Source: Gemmata massiliana (lineage in GTDB: Bacteria > Planctomycetota > Planctomycetia > Gemmatales > Gemmataceae). Taken from it: a DNA stretch of 39,624 nucleotides. The translations under genes and the position numbers were made by a program. Where the stretch lies: contig HG799462.1 of the NCBI GenBank assembly GCA_000531095.1, positions 1,630,896-1,670,519 on the forward strand, read 5' to 3'. Below the pieces are notes generated by a model. That model made no database searches. It was given only the letters and a program-made list of their open reading frames with translations, and was not told where the DNA came from. This document shows, one piece after another, positions 1-7,102 of the stretch; the stretch's first letter is position 1, and every line of letters begins with the position of its first letter.

Positions 1-29
1 CAACTGCACGCAGGAACTCCAAGAATCGC

Positions 30-67
30 ATAACTTCGTATAGCATACATTATACGAAGTTATACGA
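30..67. other. loxP site, probably a mate-pair library linker
   Basis: Positions 30-63 are a perfect 34-bp loxP: two 13-bp arms (ATAACTTCGTATA and its complement) around the 8-bp spacer GCATACAT. The match to the Cre-lox circularisation linker used in 454 paired-end libraries, as I recall it, continues through ACGA to 67. The site is much more AT-rich than its surroundings and cuts directly into a coding sequence that has no 5' end. I read it as unremoved linker joining two unrelated genomic pieces, so bases 1-29 may not be contiguous with the rest. A native phage P1-type site is the alternative. Confidence 0.9.
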
Positions 68-172
68 GGCGCCGGTCCGCCGCTACGCCCCCGGCTCGTG
101 CCGCTCGTGCTCATCGGACTCGGGTTGCTGATCCTTTACGAAGCGGGCAGCTTCGGCCTGCTGCGGCCTTGA
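65..172 (+). pseudogene. CadD-like cadmium transporter, 3' fragment
   Basis: An open frame runs out of the linker and stops with TGA at 170-172, giving about 35 residues. It contains a hydrophobic helix reading LVPLVLIGLGLLILYEAGSF. As I recall the CadD cadmium-resistance transporter family, members end with a very similar LVP-VLIGLG-IL-E segment, so this looks like the last transmembrane helix of such a protein. The rest is missing because the linker interrupts it, so the truncation is probably an assembly artefact rather than a real deletion. The neighbouring heavy-metal efflux operon supports a metal-resistance role. The identification rests on one short segment. Confidence 0.5.
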
Positions 173-406
173 GGCGCATAGCGAGTGAGGCGAGGCTGTC
201 AGGAGCCCCCGCTGACGCGTCACCCACTCGGGCCGAATCCGACGGCCGATGCGGAGGGTCGCCAGGCCCGAGGCCCGGACCAATCGGGAGTTGATGAACC
301 GCATTCGAGTGCGGATGGCTGTCAGTGGAAGACGGACAGGAAGGAGCGAGAGATGACGAACGTACGCGGCTGGCAGCCGAGGCTCAGAGCGTGGTAAGGG
401 AAGCTG

Positions 407-847
407 ATGACTCGGCTCTCGGCGATCCTAGTTTGGGCTTGCAGCTTCGCGTTGCTCTTGACGAGCATGCCTTCAACAGGCTTTGCCTGGTGCCTCCGAG
501 AGGATGGGTCCATCCGATTCGAACTGACCGGGGCTGATGGCCGCTGCATCGACGCTGACGGCGCCATTGAGACTTCCGGTTCGACACCGCGGGGGATCCC
601 CTTGCTGAGTGACTTGGGCGACTGCGTCGATCTTGCCCTTTCAGGGATGCCTGCACTGCCGCAGGGAAGCCAAGTCAGGGAAGCAGTCTCGCCGATCGTG
701 GCCGTCTGGCCGCCAACCGTTTTCTTCGCCTGCTTGCTTTCCGGCGCACCCTCCGCACACGTGGAGAGGGCGACTCTCCCGAGTGACCGCTTACGGATTC
801 ACTACGAGAACCCGTTTCTCCGGGACACCATAGTTCTTCTTCTCTGA
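407..847 (+). CDS. secreted protein at head of metal-efflux operon
   Basis: A 146-aa protein with a classic Sec signal peptide: MTRLSAIL, a hydrophobic core to about residue 22, then a small-residue stretch with likely cleavage near GFA/W. The mature part begins with a cysteine-containing segment (CLREDGSIRFEL) and has further cysteines near residues 47 and 72, which could form disulphides or bind metal. It ends in the hydrophobic run TIVLLL. It lies 94 bp upstream of the czcC-like gene on the same strand and is probably co-transcribed. Small secreted proteins preceding TolC-type metal-efflux genes are familiar in planctomycetes from memory, but I know of no defined function. An AAGGGA-like ribosome-binding site precedes the ATG at 407. 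Confidence 0.65.
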   Translation: MTRLSAILVWACSFALLLTSMPSTGFAWCLREDGSIRFELTGADGRCIDADGAIETSGSTPRGIPLLSDLGDCVDLALSGMPALPQGSQVREAVSPIVAVWPPTVFFACLLSGAPSAHVERATLPSDRLRIHYENPFLRDTIVLLL

Positions 848-941
848 TCGTTACACCGTCTTCCCGTCCCAATCGAATTGCGGGGCAAGTGCGGGGTCGT
901 CCGCCTGGCCCGGTCAGTAACGTTCGCTCCTACTCGTCTCT

Positions 942-2294
942 ATGATCACGTGCCTCAGGGCTTCCCGAGCCGTTTTGCTCATCTTCTCTCTCGGCGTGTT
1001 CGGCTGTTCCCCCGAACTGCCGGAAATCGCTCCGTTGCCGACTGCAAGCGATCCCGATCAGGCCAGGGGTCCGAAGGTAGGTGTCGGATCAAGCGAGGCA
1101 CTGGCTGAGGGGTTGGTGGAGCCCTCAGGCGTCATAGGCCTTCGTGCAGCTTTGTCCGCCGCGCTGGCGCAGAGTCCGGAACTTGCCTCCTTCGGCTGGG
1201 TCGTCAGGGCGCGTGAGGCAGAAGTTCTTCAAGCATCGAAGCGGCCAAACCCTGACTTCACGATCGCGGCAGAAAACTTCGTCGGCTCAGGCGTGTTTGG
1301 AAATCAGGTGCAGTTCCAGAACACCCTTCAGCTAAGCCAGCTCTTTGAGCTCGGCGAGAAGCGTCAGAGGCGGACGGAGTCAGCAGCGTTCGCTCGAGAC
1401 GCGGCAACTCTCGAGTACGAGGCAAAGCGGGTCGAGGTGCTCGCCTCAACCACGCTCGACTTCATCTCGGTCGTCGGGAACCAGGAGGCGGTAGCGATCG
1501 CACGTGGCGCGAGGCTTCACGCAGAAGCGCTGCTTGACGCGGTGAGAAAACGAGTGTCGGCCGGCGCAGGTTCTGTCCTCGAAGAAGTCCGGGCAGAGGT
1601 GGCGGTGCGGCGCGCCACAATTGTTGAGCACCACGCAGAGCACGAACTCAAGAGCTCTAAACAACAACTCGCAGGGCGGTGGGGTAGCAAGGCCCCAAGC
1701 TTCACTGAGGTGAAGGGCGACGTCTATTCGACGCGACCGGTGCCGCCCTTTGAATCCCTCCTTGAGCGCCTCGACGCTGCTCCGGAGCGACAAGCATCGC
1801 TTGCGGTCGAGCGTCTGAAGATCGCGGAGGCAGCGCTCGCCCGAACGAAGCGGGTGCCCGATGTCGTAATCGGTGTCGGGTGGCGTCACGGGAGGGACTG
1901 GGACGATCAGGCAGCCGTTGCCGAACTGACCATGCCGCTCCAGGTGTTCAACCGGTTCGAGGGGGAGATCACCGCGGCGGAGGCGATATCGACGAAGGCA
2001 CCGGCCGACACGCGGGCAATCGAGGTGAGACTCCGAGCGCTCCTCTTCACCCTTTACCAGGAACTGACCCACGCTCGCGACGAGGTGACCGCGATGCGGC
2101 AGGAAATTGTCCCAAGGTCGGAGCGGGCACTGACACTCGCTCGTGACGGGTACTCGCAGGGACTATTCACGCAGCTCGAGGTCATCGACGCCCAGCAGAC
2201 GTTGACCGAAGTTCGGAAGGAGTACCTTACGGCAGGAACAACTTTTCACTGGCTGACCGCAGAACTGGAACGGGTGCTCGGTAGCGCCCTGTAG
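942..2294 (+). CDS. czcC: CzcC-like outer-membrane efflux protein (TolC family)
   Basis: A 450-aa outer-membrane factor for a heavy-metal RND pump; it would form the trimeric exit duct through the outer membrane. The N-terminus is a lipoprotein-type signal (SLGVFGC, lipidated Cys about residue 22). The body has two long alanine/glutamate-rich helical repeats typical of TolC/CzcC: residues about 70-240 with the DFTIAAENFVGSGVFGN region, and about 270-450, ending with the TQLEVIDAQQTLTEVRKEY motif seen near the C-terminus of CzcC proteins. It is followed after 24 bp by the adaptor gene and then the pump gene. The ATG at 942 has only a weak ribosome-binding site. The symbol reflects family and position; the transported metal is inferred. 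Confidence 0.85.
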   Translation: MITCLRASRAVLLIFSLGVFGCSPELPEIAPLPTASDPDQARGPKVGVGSSEALAEGLVEPSGVIGLRAALSAALAQSPELASFGWVVRAREAEVLQASKRPNPDFTIAAENFVGSGVFGNQVQFQNTLQLSQLFELGEKRQRRTESAAFARDAATLEYEAKRVEVLASTTLDFISVVGNQEAVAIARGARLHAEALLDAVRKRVSAGAGSVLEEVRAEVAVRRATIVEHHAEHELKSSKQQLAGRWGSKAPSFTEVKGDVYSTRPVPPFESLLERLDAAPERQASLAVERLKIAEAALARTKRVPDVVIGVGWRHGRDWDDQAAVAELTMPLQVFNRFEGEITAAEAISTKAPADTRAIEVRLRALLFTLYQELTHARDEVTAMRQEIVPRSERALTLARDGYSQGLFTQLEVIDAQQTLTEVRKEYLTAGTTFHWLTAELERVLGSAL

Positions 2295-2318
2295 GGAGTC
2301 AATAAGGAAGGAATTGCT

Positions 2319-3272
2319 ATGCCTGAGAAGCGACCTCAACTCATGACCCAGGCGAGACTGTGCATCGCGGTTGTCTTTGTCCTCCTTTCCCTCGGGTCCG
2401 TAGCCTTCGCAGGAGACGATGAGGGAGGGGAGGAACACGAGCACGGAGAAGAAGGAGGTATCGAGGCCCTTGACCCCGAGTCACTCGAGCGGGTCGGGGT
2501 CACGTTTCTCACCGCCGGGCCGCAGACGATTACCGTTACCCTTCCGCTAAACGGAACTCTTGTCCCGCACGAGGACCGAGTCACCCGAATCATCCCACGA
2601 TACCCGGGGATCGTGAGAGAAGTTCGAAAGCGGCTCGGCGATCCGGTCGCGAAGGGAGAAGTCGTAGCCGTTGTCGAGAGCAACCAGAGCCTCGGGCGGT
2701 ACGAGGTGCGTTCGGAGCTCGAAGGCTTCATCGCCCGTCGCGATGTCACCGTCGGAGAGTTTACGGCCGACACCGCGGCGATCTTCGAAGTAGCCGACTA
2801 CCGGGTGCTCTTTGCCGACTTCTTCGTTTTCCCGGCGGACCTCGGGAAAGTGCGGGTCGGGCAGAAAGTGTCCGTCGACGCGCCTGGCGACGAGCCGAGC
2901 CAGCACGCAACCATTTCCTTCATTTCACCTGTTACGGACCTGGCAACTCAATCCCGGTTCGCTCGGGCCGTGCTCGAAAACCCCCACGGACGTTACCAGC
3001 CGGGGATGTTCGTCACGGGGGAGGCGGTGCTCGATTCAATACCAGTCCCTGTCGCGGTTCAGAAATCGGCTGTCAGGACGAGTAAGGGGGAATCGATCGT
3101 CTTCATTCGCGAGGGCGAGCGGATCGAACCAAGGCCAGTTGAGATAGGGCGGACCGACAAGGAGTTCGCAGAGGTCGTGAACGGCGTCACGCCCGGCGAA
3201 ATCTACGCCGCGGGGAAGACGTTTGTGCTCCTCTCGGAACTCGAGAAAGGGGAGGCGGAACATGAAGACTAG
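2319..3272 (+). CDS. czcB: CzcB-like periplasmic adaptor of metal RND pump
   Basis: A 317-aa membrane-fusion protein linking the inner-membrane pump to the outer-membrane duct. A signal peptide (residues about 12-31, ending SVAFA) is followed by an acidic, histidine-containing stretch (DDEGGEEHEHGEEGG), common in heavy-metal adaptors and possibly metal-binding. A barrel-sandwich segment (IIPRYPGIVREVRKRLGDPV, about residues 90-110) and a beta-barrel region (VLFADFFVFPADLGKVRVGQ) follow. It is shorter than many CzcB proteins because the helical hairpin is short. AAGGAAGGA lies just upstream of the ATG at 2319. It sits between the czcC- and czcA-like genes in one operon. Confidence 0.85.
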   Translation: MPEKRPQLMTQARLCIAVVFVLLSLGSVAFAGDDEGGEEHEHGEEGGIEALDPESLERVGVTFLTAGPQTITVTLPLNGTLVPHEDRVTRIIPRYPGIVREVRKRLGDPVAKGEVVAVVESNQSLGRYEVRSELEGFIARRDVTVGEFTADTAAIFEVADYRVLFADFFVFPADLGKVRVGQKVSVDAPGDEPSQHATISFISPVTDLATQSRFARAVLENPHGRYQPGMFVTGEAVLDSIPVPVAVQKSAVRTSKGESIVFIREGERIEPRPVEIGRTDKEFAEVVNGVTPGEIYAAGKTFVLLSELEKGEAEHED

Positions 3273-3314
3273 CTGGGTGACAGTGGCTCAAAGCCCTTGG
3301 CGTAGTGGGGTACC

Positions 3315-6300
3315 GTGCTAGAGAATCTTCTCTCGTTCTCGATCCGGAACCGCCTTCTCGTCGTCCTCCTGACCCTCGGTGCGGCAGCAGCAGGGGCCGG
3401 TGCGCTCGCACGGCTTCCGATCGACGCCGTCCCAGACATCACGAACAACCAGGTTCAGGTCAACACCGTCTACCCCGCGTTCTCGCCGCTCGAGATCGAA
3501 AAACAGGTGACCTTTCCCGTCGAGACGGCGCTCGCGGGAATCCCAGGGCTCGACCACACCCGCTCACTCTCCCGGAACGGCTTCTCCCAAGTGAGCGCCG
3601 TCTTCTCGGAAGCGACCGACATCTACTTCGCACGGCAGCAGGTGAGCGAGCGGTTGACCCGCGCGCGGGGAGCGCTTCCTCCGGGGGCTGAACCCGCCAT
3701 GGGGCCCATATCGACCGGACTTGGCGAAGTGTACATGTGGGTCGTCGAGTACCACGACGACTCGGCCGCGGATGACGGAGGGGGGGAGAGCGGGCTTCTG
3801 CCAGACGGCACGTACCGTACCCCGGAGGGGCGGAGTCTGAAGTCACCGCTCGAGAAGGCAGCATACCTCCGAGAGATTCAAGACTGGGTTATCGCACCAC
3901 AGCTAAAAACCGTCCCAGGTGTGGCCGGAGTCGATACCATCGGCGGTTACCAGAAGCAGTACCTCGTCCAGCCGGATCCGCTAAAGCTCGTCGCTTTCGA
4001 GGTAACACTCGAAGACCTTTCCCGCGCGATCGACCGAAACAGCCAGAGCACCGGGGCGGGGTACATCGAGCAGGAAGGTGAAGCCTTAGTCGTCCGCTCC
4101 TCTGGGCTGCTGACGAATGAGGCGGAAATCGGCGACATCGTCGTCCGCGAGCGAGGCGGGATTCCGATCCGGGTCAGAGAGATCGCCGACGTGTCGCTCG
4201 GCGCCGAGCTCCGCACAGGGTCGGCGAGCGAGAACGGCGAGGAAGTTGTCGTGGGCACCGCACTCATGCTCATCGGTGAGAACAGTCGCACCGTGTCGAA
4301 CGCGGTCGACGAGAAGCTTACCGTCATCAACCGCTCGCTCCCGAAAGACGTCCGGGTCAAAACGGTCTTGAACCGAAAGAAGCTGGTCGATCAGACGATT
4401 GGAACGGTGGCGAAGAACTTGAGCGAGGGGGCAATCCTCGTCGTCGTTGTACTCTTTGCCCTCCTCGGAAACTTCCGTGCTGCGCTCGTAACTGCGCTCG
4501 CCATCCCGCTCTCGATGTGCTTGACAGCTATCGGCATGGTCCAGGCCCGCGTGAGTGGGAACTTGATGAGTCTAGGTGCCATCGACTTCGGGCTCATCGT
4601 CGATGGCGCGGTCATCATCGTCGAGAACTGCGTCCGGCGTCTCGCGGAACGGCAGCACGAGCTCGGCCGGAGACTCACTCTCTCGGAGCGTCTAACAACG
4701 GTCTTCGAGGCGAGTAAGCAGGTCCGGGGTGCGACCGCGTTCGGGGAGGCGATCATCATCATTGTCTACGTGCCAATCCTCTTCCTCACCGGTGTCGAGG
4801 GGAAGATGTTTCGGCCGATGGCTTCGACCGTCATTTTTGCGCTCGCGGCCGCCTTCGTTTTGTCTCTCACCTTCATTCCGGCGATGGTTGCTCTTTGCCT
4901 CCGTGGGGACGTGCGAGAGCGGGAAAATCCCGTGATGAGGATGATGAAAGCGGCTTACGAGCCGCTCCTTCGTCTCGCCCTCCGTGGGTCTGCCGCTGTG
5001 GTGGTGATCGGTGCAGGCTTCTTTCTCGGCACGCTCTGGCTTTTCTCCCAACTCGGGCAAGAGTTTGCCCCCACGCTCGACGAGAAGGATGTGCTCATTC
5101 AGGCACTGCGTATCCCGAGGACGAGCCTGACCGAGTCGCAGGAGATGCAGTTTGCTCTCGAACGCGAGCTCAGCAAGGAGCCGGAGGTCGAGTTCGTGTT
5201 CTCGAAGACCGGTACCGCCGAAGTGGCGGCCGATCCCATGCCGCCGAGCATCTCAGACACGTTCATTGTGCTACGGCCTGAGTCTGCATGGCCCGACCCT
5301 GGATTGGAGAAGGAAGAGCTTCTCGATCGCTTCAGAGAGATCGTCGAGAACATTCCCGGCCACAACTTCGAGTTCACGCAACCTATCCAGATGCGGTTCA
5401 ACGAGCTCATCGCAGGTGTCCGGAGTGACGTCGCGATAAAACTCTTCGGCGACGACTTTGGCCTGATGCTCCCTGTCGCAGAGTCCCTTTCCCGAGTCGT
5501 GAGCCAAATTCCTGGTGCTACCGACGTCAAGGTCGAGCAGGTGACAGGCCTTCCGCTTCTTGACGTGACCGTCAGGCGGCAGGCGGCTGCACGGCTGGGA
5601 CTCGATGTGAAGGACGTGCAAGAGGTCCTTCGGGTCGCTGTCGGCGGGAGCGAAGCGGGATTCATCTTCGAAGGGGACCGCCGGTTCGAGGTGGTGGTGC
5701 GACTCCCGGAGCGCCTCCGGAGTGACGTCGAGACGCTCAGGCGTCTTCCTGTCCCGCTCCGGCCGAGAGACGAAGTCGAGGCGGTCGTGAAAGAAGGCGG
5801 CCCACTCCACACACCGCCGAGATTCGTCCCGCTCGAATCCGTAGCCGACATCCGCCTCCTTGAAGGACCGAACCAAGTGAGCCGCGAGAACGGTAAGCGC
5901 CGGATCGTGGTTCAAGCAAACGTGCGCGGCCGGGACATCGGAAGCTTTGTCGAAGAAGCCCAAGCTGCGATCGACAGGGAGGTGACCATCCCCGCCGGCT
6001 ACTGGCTCGCCTGGGGCGGTCAGTTCGAGAACTTGGCCGCCGCAAAGAAGCGTCTCGCAGTTGTCGTCCCCGTCTGCTTCTTCCTCATTTTCTTACTCCT
6101 CTACTCGAGCTTCCGTTCCTTCCGGCAGGCAGCGATGGTGTTTAGCGCCGTTCCGCTCGCCCTCTCGGGCGGCATTGTCTCTCTCTGGCTTCGAGGGATG
6201 CCGTTCTCGATCAGCGCCGCCGTCGGGTTCATCGCTCTCTCCGGCGTCGCAGTTCTGAACGGGCTCGTCATCGTCTCGTTCATCAACGGTCTCCGTGAAG

Positions 6301-6575
6301 AGGGGCTACCTCGCGACGAGGCGATCCTCCACGGCTCACTCACCCGGCTTCGGCCGGTGCTCATGACGGCAATCGTAGCAGCACTCGGCTTTGTGCCGAT
6401 GGCACTCGCGACCGGCACCGGCGCAGAAGTCCAGCGACCGCTTGCAACGGTCGTCATCGGGGGCATCGTTTCTTCAACACTGCTCACACTGTTTGTCCTC
6501 CCAGCACTGTACCGACTGGCGACGAGAGAGGGCCAGGTCGTGGAGAGGGGGGAATCCAGCGAGGTATCACGATGA
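3315..6575 (+). CDS. czcA: CzcA-like heavy-metal RND efflux pump
   Basis: A 1086-aa inner-membrane proton/metal antiporter of the HME-RND subfamily. The proton-relay signature of transmembrane helix 4 is complete: GAIDFGLIVDGAVIIVEN with D424, D430 and E437, matching the spacing of CzcA D402/D408/E415 as I recall it. The usual two-fold layout is visible: helix 1 with LPIDAVPDITNNQVQ, a first periplasmic loop, a helix bundle about residues 365-560, a second loop, and a second bundle about 910-1060. The start is GTG at 3315, 42 bp after the adaptor stop. The pump probably exports a divalent cation such as Co, Zn or Cd; which one cannot be told. Its stop overlaps an ATG (ATGA) at 6572, although a better start for the next gene lies at 6602. 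Confidence 0.93.
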   Translation: MLENLLSFSIRNRLLVVLLTLGAAAAGAGALARLPIDAVPDITNNQVQVNTVYPAFSPLEIEKQVTFPVETALAGIPGLDHTRSLSRNGFSQVSAVFSEATDIYFARQQVSERLTRARGALPPGAEPAMGPISTGLGEVYMWVVEYHDDSAADDGGGESGLLPDGTYRTPEGRSLKSPLEKAAYLREIQDWVIAPQLKTVPGVAGVDTIGGYQKQYLVQPDPLKLVAFEVTLEDLSRAIDRNSQSTGAGYIEQEGEALVVRSSGLLTNEAEIGDIVVRERGGIPIRVREIADVSLGAELRTGSASENGEEVVVGTALMLIGENSRTVSNAVDEKLTVINRSLPKDVRVKTVLNRKKLVDQTIGTVAKNLSEGAILVVVVLFALLGNFRAALVTALAIPLSMCLTAIGMVQARVSGNLMSLGAIDFGLIVDGAVIIVENCVRRLAERQHELGRRLTLSERLTTVFEASKQVRGATAFGEAIIIIVYVPILFLTGVEGKMFRPMASTVIFALAAAFVLSLTFIPAMVALCLRGDVRERENPVMRMMKAAYEPLLRLALRGSAAVVVIGAGFFLGTLWLFSQLGQEFAPTLDEKDVLIQALRIPRTSLTESQEMQFALERELSKEPEVEFVFSKTGTAEVAADPMPPSISDTFIVLRPESAWPDPGLEKEELLDRFREIVENIPGHNFEFTQPIQMRFNELIAGVRSDVAIKLFGDDFGLMLPVAESLSRVVSQIPGATDVKVEQVTGLPLLDVTVRRQAAARLGLDVKDVQEVLRVAVGGSEAGFIFEGDRRFEVVVRLPERLRSDVETLRRLPVPLRPRDEVEAVVKEGGPLHTPPRFVPLESVADIRLLEGPNQVSRENGKRRIVVQANVRGRDIGSFVEEAQAAIDREVTIPAGYWLAWGGQFENLAAAKKRLAVVVPVCFFLIFLLLYSSFRSFRQAAMVFSAVPLALSGGIVSLWLRGMPFSISAAVGFIALSGVAVLNGLVIVSFINGLREEGLPRDEAILHGSLTRLRPVLMTAIVAALGFVPMALATGTGAEVQRPLATVVIGGIVSSTLLTLFVLPALYRLATREGQVVERGESSEVSR

Positions 6576-6601
6576 GGACGGCCGGTCTTCTGAGGTGGCA
6601 T

Positions 6602-6976
6602 ATGAAAAGAAATGCAATTATGCACGCAGCAGTCCTACTTCTGCTTGCCGGCTGCTCAGCCGAGCGGGCGGGCAGTGTCGTGATGAAGATCTCGACATCG
6701 GTAGCTCACGTCGAACTCCCACCCTCATCCGTTCGCGTCGGCGATCGTGTTGCTCTTATCGAGAGCCACTGCCCCGGAAAGATGACTCGCCGAACCCGCA
6801 AGCCGAAGTCTGACAAGTGCCGGAAGGTCGTTATTGGGACGGGTTCGGTGACGGAGATCCTCAACGACCGTTATTCGGTCGCCGAGTTCCCGGAAGGTCC
6901 TGAATTCGAGGAGGGGGACGCGGTCGACTTGTACCGGGGCCAGCCGGTAGGCACCCCGGGTGCCCACCGCCGCTGA
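6602..6976 (+). CDS. small lipoprotein of the metal-efflux operon
   Basis: A 124-aa protein beginning MKRNAIMHAAVLLLLAGC, a lipoprotein signal peptide with a clear lipobox, so it is probably anchored to a membrane facing the periplasm. The mature part contains two further cysteines (ESHCPGK and SDKCRK) separated by a basic stretch, then a small beta-rich domain ending in an acidic region (EFEEGDAVDLY). The start at 6602 is chosen because GAGGTGG precedes it and the signal peptide begins there; an upstream in-frame ATG at 6572 overlaps the pump stop and could also be used. Its place at the end of the operon suggests an accessory role in metal handling. I do not recognise the family. Confidence 0.65.
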   Translation: MKRNAIMHAAVLLLLAGCSAERAGSVVMKISTSVAHVELPPSSVRVGDRVALIESHCPGKMTRRTRKPKSDKCRKVVIGTGSVTEILNDRYSVAEFPEGPEFEEGDAVDLYRGQPVGTPGAHRR

Positions 6977-6981
6977 GGGGC

Positions 6982-7012
6982 GCCCTCGCGGCCGGGGATC
7001 GTGCGCGAGGGC
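6982..7012 (+). terminator. hairpin terminator after metal-efflux operon
   Basis: A perfect 9-bp inverted repeat, GCCCTCGCG / CGCGAGGGC, with a 13-nt loop starts 5 bp after the lipoprotein stop. No T-tract follows, so this is a candidate only. It sits between the operon and the next promoter-like site. Confidence 0.5.
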
Positions 7013-7045
7013 ATGGGCGGGAATTACCACGCAGGATCACAGCGA

Positions 7046-7074
7046 TTGTCGGCCCAGGGCCGGTGTTATTTACT
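7046..7074 (+). promoter_or_regulatory. sigma70-like promoter for the 925-aa gene
   Basis: TTGTCG (7046-7051) and TTTACT (7069-7074) are separated by exactly 17 bp and lie 28 bp upstream of the GTG at 7103. This spacing supports 7103 as the true start of the downstream gene, because the longer in-frame start at 7001 would lie upstream of the promoter. Confidence 0.45.
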
Positions 7075-7102
7075 ACCCGGTCTGATCCTGCATACTGCGG
7101 CG

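Noticed and set aside
185-397. 70-aa open frame upstream of the metal-efflux operon
   Set aside because: Low-complexity composition, no ribosome-binding site and no recognisable domain; 173-406 is treated as a leader region.
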